A DNA stretch of 64,000 nucleotides from Planctellipticum variicoloris (GCF_030622045.1 NZ_CP130886.1:992001-1056000), one strand, 5' to 3'. Shown: positions 36,434 to 46,097, numbered from the stretch's first letter. Notes: a model not told the origin generated them from the sequence alone. Numbers and translations are program-made.

Positions 36434-37753
36434 TCATAGCGCCGCCGTCGGCTGACCATTGCCGTCGCTGTGACTCGCCGATCGAATGGCGCTTCGCAGC
36501 GGCTCCTCCCATTCTTCCCGCTCCAGCTCGCGCAGATCGTCGAATGGAACCACGCGCATCACCTCCTGCAGCGTCGTCTGGCCGAGCGCCACGCGGGTCA
36601 TCGCCGCCTGGCGGAACGTCACCATGCCGGAACCGTGCGCCGCTCGGTCGAGCTCCACGAGCGGTCGGCAATCCGCCACCATGCGTCGCAGCTCGGTATC
36701 GAACGGCAGGATTTCGGGAACGCAGATCGGCTTGGTGAAGCCGACGTTGTGACATTCCTCGCAACGTCCCGGCTCATACAGCACCGGGGTCCAGTCGTGC
36801 GGCAGGAGGGGGCGGACGTCGTCGAGAAACGCGTCGTTCTCCGGCAGGTCGATTCTTTGCCGGCAGCGCTGGCAAAGTTTGCGGACCAGTCGCTGCGAAA
36901 TGATGCCGATCAGCGACTCGGCAAAATTCTGCGGATGAACGCCGAACGTCACCATCGCGCGAATGGCCTTCACGGCGACGGGCGAGTGCATGGTCGCCAG
37001 GACCAGATGGCCGCTGTTGGCCGCGCGGACCGCCGTCAGGGCCGTCTTGGGATCGCGAATCTCGCCGATCATGATCACATCCGGAGACTGCCGCAGACAG
37101 GCCGCCAGCAGTTCGGGAAAATCGACGCCGAACTTGGGATTTACCTGGGACTGGCGGATCCCCTTCACCACGTATTCGACGGGGTCTTCGAGCGTATTGA
37201 TTTTGCGGCTGCCGTCGTTGAGAAACTGCAGGCAGCCGTACATGGTCGTCGTCTTGCCGCTGCCGGTCGGACCGGTCACGAGCAGCAGCCCGCTCGGCCT
37301 CCGCAGGACGCTGACCAGCAGGTCGTATTCCCGCGGCTGGAACTCGAAGTGATCGAGCGACATCAGGCCGACATCGCGGTCGAGCAGCCGCATCGTGATG
37401 TCGTCGCCGAAGATGGTCGGGATGCAGTTGACGCGGAGGTCGATCGTCGACTGCCCGTCGCGACGCAGGAGCCACCGGCCTTCGCAGGGGCGCTGACGCT
37501 CGGACAGGTCGATGTCGGCCATCGTCTTCACGTAAGCCAGCATCCGCCGGCCGTAATCCAGCGTGAAGGGTCGAATCGACTGTACGACCCCCATCTGGCG
37601 GCAGGCGACCTGGATGACATGCTCGTCGGATTCGAAAAAGAGATCGCTGCCGCGGACCGCCGAGACGTGGCGGATGATCTTGCCCACCGTGACGTCGACG
37701 GGATCGTTCTCGTTGAGATCGTCGGCAAGTCCGAGTTCATCGGCGATGGTCAT
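36434..37753 (-). CDS. GspE/PilB-type secretion ATPase
   Basis: A 439-residue traffic ATPase of the type II secretion / type IV pilus family. Walker A is GPTGSGKT at residues 161-168. Aspartate-box TLEDPVEY, Walker B-like PDVIMIGEIRD and the His-box HLVLATMHS follow. A four-cysteine zinc site is near residues 290-340 (LCQRCRQ and CEECHN), the usual GspE/PilB ribbon. It is shorter than typical PilB (about 560) because the N-terminal MshEN-like domain is reduced to about 25 residues. No pilin or secretion genes are adjacent, so it may act in trans with a system elsewhere. ATG 37753 was chosen; the upstream extension uses TTG. Confidence 0.9.
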   Translation of the reverse strand: MTIADELGLADDLNENDPVDVTVGKIIRHVSAVRGSDLFFESDEHVIQVACRQMGVVQSIRPFTLDYGRRMLAYVKTMADIDLSERQRPCEGRWLLRRDGQSTIDLRVNCIPTIFGDDITMRLLDRDVGLMSLDHFEFQPREYDLLVSVLRRPSGLLLVTGPTGSGKTTTMYGCLQFLNDGSRKINTLEDPVEYVVKGIRQSQVNPKFGVDFPELLAACLRQSPDVIMIGEIRDPKTALTAVRAANSGHLVLATMHSPVAVKAIRAMVTFGVHPQNFAESLIGIISQRLVRKLCQRCRQRIDLPENDAFLDDVRPLLPHDWTPVLYEPGRCEECHNVGFTKPICVPEILPFDTELRRMVADCRPLVELDRAAHGSGMVTFRQAAMTRVALGQTTLQEVMRVVPFDDLRELEREEWEEPLRSAIRSASHSDGNGQPTAAL

Positions 37754-38593
37754 GGAATCTGGCCCGCAGGAGACTGGAAATGGACGAGAAGAAGACGTCA
37801 GCCAGGTCAACGCAGACAGGAAAAGTCGCGACCCGGCAATCTATCCATACTGGATCAAATTCTGAGGAAGCAAGGGCGAAAATCCCGGAATTCAGCGTCC
37901 CGGCGGCGAAGCGTTCGCCCTGCGCGCAGGATCCGGAGTCTGAATCCCTCAACGACGATGCTTCGCAAGCTCACGAAACCTGCGTGGGACGATGCGCTGC
38001 AGCCGTTCATTGGTCGCCAAAAATCCGGCGTCTTGAGCCCCGAAGCGGGCGACGGGCTGCCGCCACGGGTGAATCGGAGTCCGCCGTCAAGCGGACGGAG
38101 TGCAACCCGTGGGACCAGACGCCCTCCGCGCACCACCGCCCCACAGTGAGCGCCGGAATGTCAGATCCGTCGTCGAACCTCACGGTAAAGTCTCCTTCGG
38201 CCTGTACGGGGCTCCAGGGAAGAGGTGCAGTCGATCGATGGCGGCGGGAAGTCCGCGACCGGGGAGTTTTCCTCGGCGTCAGACCGAGGTCCAGCGAAGA
38301 AGTCTCCGATGTCCGACGGACGTCCACGTTCGTCGGCCTCGTCGGCCAAGTCACGTCGCTGGCGATCACAACGGACGTGGACGTCCATCGTACGGGGATT
38401 TCGCGGGCAGGCGCTGCGACCGGGGAAGCCTCTTCCTGGCGTCAACATCTACGGACCACCAACGGCCGACGGCACGACTGACGGCAGATCCCCGTCGTCA
38501 CATCTGGCACGATTGATGAGTTGTCGGTTACACTGCAGTTTCCGGTTGGCCCATTGGGAAAACCACCAGTCACCTTCGGCGGAGCCGACGAGC
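37754..38593. other. Long spacer carrying a 138-bp dispersed repeat
   Basis: No gene is recognised in 840 bases. Open frames here are incoherent and run through the repeat at 38278-38415. Divergent promoters for the ATPase and the thioredoxin-like gene must lie here, but I cannot place them. Confidence 0.5.
38278..38415. repeat. 138-bp dispersed repeat, copy 1
   Basis: Begins GTCAGACCGAGGT and ends GCGGGCAGGCGCT, with an internal palindromic pair CCGACGGACGTCCACGT... and ...ACGTGGACGTCCATCGT. The second copy at 45839-45976 has the same length, ends and palindrome but a different middle. Both lie upstream of an unrelated gene (179 and 122 nt before its start). Confidence 0.85.
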
Positions 38594-39859
38594 ATGATTT
38601 CCTGTTCCAGAATCTCGGTGATGCTGCGCCGGATGGGCTATGCGGCACTTTCCACTTCGATCCTGACCCTCAGCCTGTCATCCCTCGCCGGGCAGGACTC
38701 CCTGCCGCCGGCTGTTAAGAAGTCGGCCTCGGCCGCAGCTACCGAGGCTGGAGAACCCCAGGAGGCCAAAGCGGCGGACCCGTACGCCGTTCCGGAAGGG
38801 TCGCCCGAAGAAATTCTGCGGTTCATTGAAGAGATCCAGGAACTGCGTCCGAAGTTCAAGAATCGGGAAGAACTGATTCACCACGTGACGAGGGTCCAGC
38901 AGGCGACAATCGCCGCCAGCGACAAGTTGCTGTCCCATCAGGACGCCGACGAAAAGACCGCCGTCGAGGCGGTCGAATTGAAGATGCAGTCGCTCGTGAT
39001 GCTGGTTCGGCTCGGCCGCAATGGAGCGCTCGAAGCGACGCTGAAGGCCGCGAAGGACTTGACCCGGGATCCGCGGAAGGGAGTCGCCGCCAAGGCCCGC
39101 GAGATTCTGCTGGCGATCAGAATCGGCGCTTCTCCCACGCTTCCGGACGATCAGCGGCAGGCGCTCATCGCCGAAGTGCTCGAGGCGGTCGCGGCGAGTC
39201 AGTTCAGTCGCGAATCCGTCGGCACGGCGTACGCCCTGGGGCAGACGCTGGAAGAGGCCGGGAAGGGGGCGTCGGCGAGCGAATGCTACGAAAAGCTGTC
39301 CGAGCTGCTTTCCAAGTCCGAGGATCCGGAGCTGAACGGATTGTCGGTCTCGCTGAAGGGCTATGCGCGCGGCCTGCAATTGCCCGGGAAGTTCATGGAG
39401 CTCGGTGGAACGACGTTGTCCGGCAAACCGCTCGACTGGAACGCCTATCGCGGCAAGGTGGTCCTGGTCGATTTCTGGGCGACCTGGTGCGGCCCCTGCC
39501 TTGAAGAACTGCCCAACGTCCAGCGGCTCTACCAGCTCTACCATGACAAGGGGTTCGAGGTGGTCGGCGTCAGTCTCGATGAAGACCGCCCCAGGCTGGA
39601 GGCCTTCCTCGAAAGGGAGCAGATTCCCTGGACGACCCTGATTGAACCCGATCCGGCGGCCCGCGGCTGGAAACATCCCCTGGCCGTCCGTTACGGCATC
39701 CGGGGGATTCCGGCGGCGATTCTGGTGAATGAAGACGGTAAAGTGATCTCGATGGCGGCCCGCGGACCGGAACTGGCCGCACAGCTTGAGAAACTCCTCG
39801 GGCCGGCCGAAGTCGACGCCCCCGTCCTGAAGAAGTTCGGGGTCTTCAAGAAGCCGTAG
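38594..39859 (+). CDS. TlpA-like thioredoxin-domain protein with helical N-terminal region
   Basis: A 421-residue exported protein. After a signal-like segment (LSTSILTLSLSSLAGQ) come about 240 mostly helical residues (heptad-rich, charged). A TlpA/ResA-type thioredoxin domain follows, with WCGPC at residues 298-302, preceded by the strand VVLVDFWAT. The fold continues with VVGVSLDEDRPRL, and the cis-proline loop (GIRGIPAAILVNEDG) is intact, so the site should be redox-active in the periplasm. Start ATG 38594 follows GGAG; ATG 38621 is an alternative. The downstream redoxin gene at 39976 suggests a shared thiol-redox role (inference). Confidence 0.85.
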   Translation: MISCSRISVMLRRMGYAALSTSILTLSLSSLAGQDSLPPAVKKSASAAATEAGEPQEAKAADPYAVPEGSPEEILRFIEEIQELRPKFKNREELIHHVTRVQQATIAASDKLLSHQDADEKTAVEAVELKMQSLVMLVRLGRNGALEATLKAAKDLTRDPRKGVAAKAREILLAIRIGASPTLPDDQRQALIAEVLEAVAASQFSRESVGTAYALGQTLEEAGKGASASECYEKLSELLSKSEDPELNGLSVSLKGYARGLQLPGKFMELGGTTLSGKPLDWNAYRGKVVLVDFWATWCGPCLEELPNVQRLYQLYHDKGFEVVGVSLDEDRPRLEAFLEREQIPWTTLIEPDPAARGWKHPLAVRYGIRGIPAAILVNEDGKVISMAARGPELAAQLEKLLGPAEVDAPVLKKFGVFKKP

Positions 39860-39975
39860 CCAGAGGTTGGTCGAAGCGGCGGGAGAGCCGTATCTGCCGT
39901 TGTTTTCGAATCGTCGGACGCATTGACGTCGTCCGGAATCTGGCGTGGAGACGCCCGCAGAAAAGAGTCGTTTCC

Positions 39976-42393
39976 ATGCGCAACGTCGTGCTGCTGAAAT
40001 CCGTCGCCAGCCTGCTGACGGGCTGGTTGATGCTGACTTCCCCGTCGTCGCCAACCTTCGGCCAGGAGGCCGCCAGCGCTGCGACTCCCGCTAACGAACT
40101 GGCCGCCGGGCACTCCTACCACGGCGAAGCCTTCAACGAAGGCCCGCGGCAGGCCGCCTATCTGATGGGGGGCACCGGCAACGTTTCGTTCCCCGTCACG
40201 ACGAAGGTTCCGGACGCTCAGAAGTTCGTCGACCAGGGAATCGGCCAGCTCCACGGCTTCTGGTACTTCGAAGCCGAACGATCCTTCCGGCAGGCGGCGG
40301 CTCTCGATCCCGATTGCGCCATCGCCTACTGGGGCATGGCCCTGGCGAATATCAACAATGAGACCCGCGGACGAAAGTTTCTGACGGAAGCGATCAGCCG
40401 CAAGGATAAGGCGTCGCCGCGCGAACGACTCTATATCGAAGCCCTCGATACGCGTTACAAGCGGGACGGCAAGGACGAGCGGAGCAAGAAGGACCGCCTG
40501 ACGGCTTATCTGAAGGCGATGGACAACATCGTCCTGCAGCATCCGGACGACATTGAGGCCAAAGCCTTTCTGGCCTGCGGCCTGTGGGAAAGCCGGTCCG
40601 AAGTCCCCATCGCCAGCCAGGTGGCTGTCAACGCGCTGCTGAAAGAGGTCTTCGCGGTCAACCCGATGCATCCGTGTCACCACTACGTGATTCACCTGTG
40701 GGACTACGACCACGCCGAGCAGGCGCTGGCCTCGGCGGCACGGGGGGGGCAGGCGGGGCCCGGCATCGCCCACCTGTGGCACATGCCGGGACACATTTTC
40801 TCGAAGCTGAAGCGGTACAACGACGCCATCTGGCAGCAGGAAGCCTCGGCCCGCGTCGATCACGCCTACATGATCCGCGACCGCATCCTCCCCGACGAAA
40901 TCCACAACTACGCCCACAACAACGAGTGGATGGTCCGCAACCTGCTCAACGCCGGGCGAGTGACCGAGGCGGCCGCCCTGTCTCGCAACCTGCTGGAGCT
41001 GCCCCATCACCCGAAGCACAACAAATATTCGTCGCAGGACAGCGCCCAGTACGGACGGACCCGGCTCTTTCAGACGTACAGCGACTACGAGCTGTGGGAG
41101 CTCCTGATCGCCGACAGTCAGACTCAGTACCTGCCGCCGACCGATCTGGACGCCGAGCAGGTCAAGCGTCTGCGTCATCTCGGACGGGCGTACTACCGGC
41201 TCGGTCGCAGGGACGATGCCCGTGCCCAGCGGACCATTCTCGAACAGCGACTCGGCCGATTCCGGGACGAACAGGAAGTCGCCGGCGCAAAAGCCGAGGC
41301 CCGCGCTCGAACCGAGAAGAAGGATGACAAGCAGGTCGAGGAAGCGACCAAGTCGGCCCGCCGCCCGTGGGATGAGAAGATTCGCATCATCGAACGCTCT
41401 CTCGATGAATTCCAGGGCCATGAATTGCTCGCCGAAGGCCAGGCGAAGGAAGCGCTGGCGGCGTTCAAGAAGGCCGCCGGCATGGACGACGTGTTCCTCG
41501 CCGAGATCCAGGAGCTGGCCGGCGAGAAAGACGAGGCCCTCAAGAAGCTCAGAAACCATGTGAATTCACACGAGCGCGAGGCCCGACCGCTGGCCGCGCT
41601 GGTTCAAATGCTCTGGCGGCAGGGCCAGCGCGAAGACGCAAAGAAAGAGTTCGAAACGCTTCGCAAGGACTCCGGTCGGATCGATCTGGCGGCCCCCGTC
41701 TTCGCCCGCCTGGCCCCCATCGCCGGCGAACTGGGCTTCGGCACGGACTGGCGCATGGCGGGCGAGCTCCTCGCGGACATCGGCGAGCGCCCCGCGCTCG
41801 ACAGCCTGGGGCCGGCCCACTGGTCCCCCCCTTCCGTGCCGGACTGGCAACTCGTCGACGGCGACGGGAAAGTTCACGCGCTGGCCAGCTATCGCGGCAA
41901 ACCGGTGGTGGTGATCTTTTACCTGGGCTTCGGCTGCCTGCATTGCGCCGAGCAATTGCAGAAATTCGGTCCGAAGACCAAAGACTTCACGGACGCCGGA
42001 ATTTCCCTCGTCGCGATCAGCTCGGATTCGCCCGCGAACCTCAAAAAATCGCACGAGCGCTATTCGGGAGGGAAGTTCCCGTTTGAGATCGTCTCCGACG
42101 CAGGCCTGCAGATCTTCAAGGCGTACCGGGCCTTCGACGACTTCGAACGGAAGCCCCTGCACGGGACGTTCCTGATCGACGCCGACGGACGCCTGCGCTG
42201 GTGGGATATCGGGCACGAGCCCTTCATGGACCCCGACTTCGTGCTGAATGAGGCCCGCCGGCAACTCCAACCCGGAACGCTGGTCATCGCGCCGGAGCCG
42301 GCCTACGATCCGCACCATCCCGCGAGCGCCCTCGATTTCATCAACCCCCGCCCGACGACGCCCGCTTCGAAAACAGAAGCCGCCGGCGGCTGA
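39976..42393 (+). CDS. Exported TPR-like protein with C-terminal peroxiredoxin/redoxin domain
   Basis: An 805-residue protein with a signal peptide (VASLLTGWLMLTSPSSPTFGQ). The first 400 residues are tetratricopeptide-like helices with FWYFEAERSFRQAAALDPDC, typical of 'TPR domain protein' families seen with WxGMA motifs (IAYWGMALAN). A charged linker (about residues 415-460) precedes a second helical block. The last 180 residues form an AhpC/TSA-type redoxin domain. Its active segment is GFGCLHCAEQL, with C654 and C657 as a CxxC-like pair; the usual peroxiredoxin Thr is not evident. It starts 116 nt after the thioredoxin-like gene. Confidence 0.82.
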   Translation: MRNVVLLKSVASLLTGWLMLTSPSSPTFGQEAASAATPANELAAGHSYHGEAFNEGPRQAAYLMGGTGNVSFPVTTKVPDAQKFVDQGIGQLHGFWYFEAERSFRQAAALDPDCAIAYWGMALANINNETRGRKFLTEAISRKDKASPRERLYIEALDTRYKRDGKDERSKKDRLTAYLKAMDNIVLQHPDDIEAKAFLACGLWESRSEVPIASQVAVNALLKEVFAVNPMHPCHHYVIHLWDYDHAEQALASAARGGQAGPGIAHLWHMPGHIFSKLKRYNDAIWQQEASARVDHAYMIRDRILPDEIHNYAHNNEWMVRNLLNAGRVTEAAALSRNLLELPHHPKHNKYSSQDSAQYGRTRLFQTYSDYELWELLIADSQTQYLPPTDLDAEQVKRLRHLGRAYYRLGRRDDARAQRTILEQRLGRFRDEQEVAGAKAEARARTEKKDDKQVEEATKSARRPWDEKIRIIERSLDEFQGHELLAEGQAKEALAAFKKAAGMDDVFLAEIQELAGEKDEALKKLRNHVNSHEREARPLAALVQMLWRQGQREDAKKEFETLRKDSGRIDLAAPVFARLAPIAGELGFGTDWRMAGELLADIGERPALDSLGPAHWSPPSVPDWQLVDGDGKVHALASYRGKPVVVIFYLGFGCLHCAEQLQKFGPKTKDFTDAGISLVAISSDSPANLKKSHERYSGGKFPFEIVSDAGLQIFKAYRAFDDFERKPLHGTFLIDADGRLRWWDIGHEPFMDPDFVLNEARRQLQPGTLVIAPEPAYDPHHPASALDFINPRPTTPASKTEAAGG

Positions 42394-42425
42394 GCGCAGG
42401 CCGCTCCTCAACCGAATTGGAACTC

Positions 42426-43070
42426 ATGAGCCTGCTCGAACAGACCGCCGCCTGGGTGAAAGCCCATCACGCCGGCGACAGCTCCGGCCACGACTGGTGG
42501 CACATCGACCGCGTCCGCCGGATGGCCCTGCGGCTGGCGCAGGACGAAGGGGCCGATCCGTTCGTCACCGAACTGGCCGCCCTGCTGCACGACGTCGGGG
42601 ACTGGAAGTTCCACAACGGCGACGAGAAAGCCGGCTCGCGCATCGCTCGCGAATGGCTGATGACGCATCACGCGGCCGAAGACCTCGTCGTCCATGTCTG
42701 CGGGATCATCGATCAGCTCTCGTTCAAAGGGGCCGGCGTGAATACCGACATGCCGTCGATCGAGGGACGCTGCGTGCAGGACGCCGACCGGCTGGACGCC
42801 ATCGGCGCTATCGGAGTCGGACGGGCCTTTGCCTTCGGCGGCAAGTTCGGACGACCGATGTACGATCCCGACATCCCGCCGGAACTGCACGCCACGTTCG
42901 CCGCCTACAAGAGCAAAGGCGGTCCCACGCTGAATCATTTCTCCGAGAAGCTGCTGCTCCTGCGGGATCGCATGCAGACGGCCGCGGGGAAACGGCTCGC
43001 CGCCTCGCGCCACGAATTCCTGGAGACCTTCCTCCAGCGATTTCTCGCGGAGTGGAGCGGAGACGCCTGA
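42426..43070 (+). CDS. HD-domain hydrolase
   Basis: A 214-residue metal-dependent phosphohydrolase-like protein. It begins with HDWWHIDRV (H22, H26), then LLHDVGD gives the HD pair (H55, D56) and QDADRLDAIGAIG the late aspartate. This H...HD...D arrangement is that of the YedJ-type HD family, acting on nucleotides or phosphoesters. Start ATG 42426 is 32 nt after the redoxin-gene stop. No signal peptide is seen, so it is cytoplasmic. The substrate is not known. Confidence 0.88.
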   Translation: MSLLEQTAAWVKAHHAGDSSGHDWWHIDRVRRMALRLAQDEGADPFVTELAALLHDVGDWKFHNGDEKAGSRIAREWLMTHHAAEDLVVHVCGIIDQLSFKGAGVNTDMPSIEGRCVQDADRLDAIGAIGVGRAFAFGGKFGRPMYDPDIPPELHATFAAYKSKGGPTLNHFSEKLLLLRDRMQTAAGKRLAASRHEFLETFLQRFLAEWSGDA

Positions 43071-43107
43071 GGAGAACGCCGCCTCAGCATCGTCACCCGG
43101 GACTCCC

Positions 43108-44706
43108 TCAGAAGCTGACCTTGCCCGCCGGGGCTTCCTCGACTTCGGCCTCTTCCGCATCCGCACTCTCCGGCAGCGGCTTGGCCTGGTCCCCGCCGAA
43201 CGGCAGCAGCCGCGGCGGCGACCAGCGCGATCGGGGCTTGCCGTCCCCGCTACCGGCGGCCTCGACGTCGCCAGCGCTTTCAGAATCCTTCGGCGTTGAG
43301 CGACGGAACAAGCTCCGCGGCGGCGTTCCCTCTTTCTCGACGACCGAGGGATCGTACGGATCGACTTCCGGTTCGTCTTCGGCCGGCGTCTCCGTCGGCG
43401 AAGTTCGTGGCGCACCGCCGGCCGGCGGCTCTTCCTCCGCACCCCACCACCAGCGGGACGCGGCTTCCCGGCCTTCCTTGCTGAGGCGGGACGGCGACTT
43501 CTCCGGCGGCAGCGGATTCAGCAGCGGCCGGCCCGACGCATATTCGGGCCCCAGTTCGGCAAGCTGCTTGCGGGCCGGCTCTGCCAGCCGCGTCTTCCCG
43601 TAACGATCCACCAGCAGGTGTAGATAGACCGAGGCCGAGGTCTTGCGATTCTTTTTCAGATAGAACTGTGCCGTGTCCCAGAGCTGCAGCGCCTTCTGGT
43701 CTTCGATTTTCGCCAGTTCTTCTTTCAGCCGTTCTTTGTCGCCCGTGTCGCCATAGAGCCGCAGCGTCGCTTCCTTGAGCTGCTCGGCTTCTTCCAGCGA
43801 CTTCACGTCGTACGCCGGCCCCTGGTACGACATCAGCTTCACGTGCGAGCCGAGCTCGAACGCCTGCTGCAGATGCGGGCTGGTCGGATACTGCTCCCGA
43901 AGCGTCGAGAACAGGTGGTCGGCCTCCAGGAAATTCCCCCGCCGGGCGTAATGGCTGGCCGCCAGCATCAGGGCGTCGTCGGCCAGCGGTCCGGTCGTGT
44001 CGTGCAGCCAGATCGCCCGCAGGGCGGCGACGGCGTTCCCTTCGGTATCGAACAGCGGACGCGTCTTGTCGGTCAGATTCGGAATGAAAACGGGGGTCGC
44101 GGATTTCTCGGGCGGCTGTTCGGCCGGCAGCTTCTGACGGGGCTCTTCCAGGTTGACCTGTTGAATCTCGCTCATCTGCGCGACCTGCGGGTGATCGAGC
44201 CAGATCATTGCAATCTTGAACAGCCGCTGAGAAACCGTGTCGAGATGCCGCGTGCTGGGGTAGTCCCGCAGCAGCTCGGCATAAGCGTCGTGCGACTTGG
44301 AGAACTTCTGCTGCTCGAACGCCGACTCGCCCCACATGAACAGGGCGTCTTCTCGGATGTCGCTGTGCTTGAACTTCTTCCCTTTGGAGAGCTTCTTGAA
44401 GGCCCCTTCGGCTTCCTCAAACTGCCCCGCTTCGTACAGCTCATTCGCCGCGTTGTATTCGTCGGTCCCGATCAGCGGCTGCGACAGATCGGCGTTCGGG
44501 TCGTCCTGCTTGCCGCGAAGAAAGTTCCGCAGTCCCCGCTCGCCCGGTCCCTGGACCGAGTCGATGTTCGGCAGCTTGTCGTCCAGCAGGAGTTTTTTCT
44601 CCCACGGCAACGCACACCCCGCGGCGCCGGACAACAACCAGCAGATCGCCAGCGCCACGCCGTGACGGGCGACCGACGATCGAAAGTGGCGAGTCCGGCT
44701 GAGCAT
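43108..44706 (-). CDS. BamD-like outer-membrane lipoprotein with TPR repeats
   Basis: A 532-residue lipoprotein. The signal ends in the lipobox SGAAGC (Cys31). Residues 75-330 hold tetratricopeptide units recognised by 'NAANELYEAGQFEEAEGAFKK' type phrasing, with a loop-rich segment and a second TPR block (QLWDTAQFYLKKNRKTSAS). This is the arrangement of BamD/YfiO, the beta-barrel assembly component, but with a long acidic Pro-rich C-terminal tail (about residues 400-532) not found in enterobacterial BamD. It lies downstream of the LptE-like gene (247 nt gap) on the same strand, so both envelope genes may share transcription. The tail's role is unknown. Confidence 0.78.
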   Translation of the reverse strand: MLSRTRHFRSSVARHGVALAICWLLSGAAGCALPWEKKLLLDDKLPNIDSVQGPGERGLRNFLRGKQDDPNADLSQPLIGTDEYNAANELYEAGQFEEAEGAFKKLSKGKKFKHSDIREDALFMWGESAFEQQKFSKSHDAYAELLRDYPSTRHLDTVSQRLFKIAMIWLDHPQVAQMSEIQQVNLEEPRQKLPAEQPPEKSATPVFIPNLTDKTRPLFDTEGNAVAALRAIWLHDTTGPLADDALMLAASHYARRGNFLEADHLFSTLREQYPTSPHLQQAFELGSHVKLMSYQGPAYDVKSLEEAEQLKEATLRLYGDTGDKERLKEELAKIEDQKALQLWDTAQFYLKKNRKTSASVYLHLLVDRYGKTRLAEPARKQLAELGPEYASGRPLLNPLPPEKSPSRLSKEGREAASRWWWGAEEEPPAGGAPRTSPTETPAEDEPEVDPYDPSVVEKEGTPPRSLFRRSTPKDSESAGDVEAAGSGDGKPRSRWSPPRLLPFGGDQAKPLPESADAEEAEVEEAPAGKVSF

Positions 44707-44953
44707 GGCAGTCCGTCAGGCGGCGTGAAACGGCGAGCGTCGACTCCGTGTCGAGACTCGGGGTGCATCGTGTACCTTGCGGTGTTCGCCAAGGTCAATG
44801 GCGGATTCCCGGATCGAGGACTCTGCGATCGGCGAGGTCCGATTTTCTGCCCCGGAATCGGCACTTCCTGCCGGCCGGGCCGCCCGACTCGGGGACGCTG
44901 GGGTGACTTCCCCGGAAACGTGAAACCGGGGCTCAAGAGCCGGCCATCGGGCG

Positions 44954-45535
44954 CTACCAGGGGACTTCCATCATGTCGACAATCCGCCGGGCGAGGCGGT
45001 CGACGGCTTCCTGCGTCGCCGTCGCAAGCGACTGACCGACTTCCGGGGCCATTTCGGCCTGGCCGATCAGCGGAATGTCGGCCGGAGCGATGGGAACTTC
45101 CTGCTGGGCCAGAATTTGGCCGTTTCGCAGATCCTCCCAGCTCACCCGCACCAGATAAGTGAGCTGCAGCTCGCGCGGATCGTCCTGAGACGTTTCCCCC
45201 AGCACATCCTTGCGGACGTCGACGATTTTGCCCGACAGCCGCGTGTCGGCTTCCGGTCCCCTGGCCAGACGATACGGCGTCCGCCGGGTGATTTCCTTCT
45301 GCACCGCTTCGGTGAGCTGAAACTCAATCCCCCGGCGATACCCGGTATTCTCGAAGATCGGGACGCTGACCGTCCGCAGTTCGGGGCTGTACGATTGACC
45401 GACCATATAGCCGCAGCCGGGCAGCAGCAGCCCCAGTCCGCCGGCGATCGCGCCGCGCAGCCACGACCGCCGCGATACGCCGTCGCCAGCGCCGCCGCAG
45501 GTCCTTCGATTCAACTCGTCGCTCTTCCCCGCCAC
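44954..45535 (-). CDS. LptE-like lipopolysaccharide-assembly lipoprotein
   Basis: A 193-residue lipoprotein resembling LptE, which plugs the LptD barrel and helps deliver LPS to the outer leaflet. GTG 45535 gives an N-terminus with an arginine pair (SRRSWLRG, R22-R23) before a hydrophobic stretch and the lipobox LLPGC (Cys41). The LptE core is recognised by GCGYMVGQSYSPELRTVSVPIFENTGYR and the strand pairs LTEAVQKEITRRTPYRL and LTYLVRVSWEDLRNG. An SRRxxLxG pair before a signal can route proteins through the Tat pathway, so a Tat lipoprotein is possible. Its neighbour is the BamD-like gene. Confidence 0.75.
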   Translation of the reverse strand: MAGKSDELNRRTCGGAGDGVSRRSWLRGAIAGGLGLLLPGCGYMVGQSYSPELRTVSVPIFENTGYRRGIEFQLTEAVQKEITRRTPYRLARGPEADTRLSGKIVDVRKDVLGETSQDDPRELQLTYLVRVSWEDLRNGQILAQQEVPIAPADIPLIGQAEMAPEVGQSLATATQEAVDRLARRIVDMMEVPW

Positions 45536-45838
45536 GGAACCTGCCTTTTCAGCCCGACTTCCGGACGCGGAACCATACCTGCGACCACTCCCCCGGAGCA
45601 AGATCAGCTTTCTCGCCCTTCGCCCCGGCGGGGCGCAGGAATATAGCCACGGGTGGAGCGGCGCGGTGGCGAAGCCACCCGACGCGCAACCCGTGGTTCG
45701 GTCCCGAACCAAGATTCAGGGAGCCCCGGCGGGGCGAAGGAAACGGGGCCGCACGCCTCGACTCACCAGTTTGCCACTTCGCCGCTCCAGCCAGGGCCGT
45801 TCGACATTGGCGGGCGTTGTTTCTCACGGGCTCACACT

Positions 45839-45976
45839 GTCAGACCGAGGTTCGGCGAACGTCCCTCCGATGTACGACGGGCGTCCACGTCCGTCGACCT
45901 CTTCGATGCGGTGATTCGCGGATGAAACACGGCGGACGTGGACGTCCATCGTACGGGAATTTCGCGGGCAGGCGCT
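45839..45976. repeat. 138-bp dispersed repeat, copy 2
   Basis: Same length, ends and internal palindrome as 38278-38415; the two copies differ mainly in the 30 bases between the palindromic arms. It ends 121 nt before the glycosyltransferase start at 46098. Confidence 0.85.
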
Positions 45977-46097
45977 CGATTGACAACGGCCCCCTCTCAA
46001 TCCCGCCTCGCCACCAAGATCGCCTCTTGCCGCAAACGTTTCACGGATCTATAAACCGGCCGCTGTTTTCGGCGGGAAGCACACTGGAGCCGGCGTC

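Noticed and set aside
37780-38481. A 233-codon plus-strand frame in the long spacer after the GspE-like gene
   Set aside because: It reads through the 138-bp repeat and shows no coherent protein pattern.
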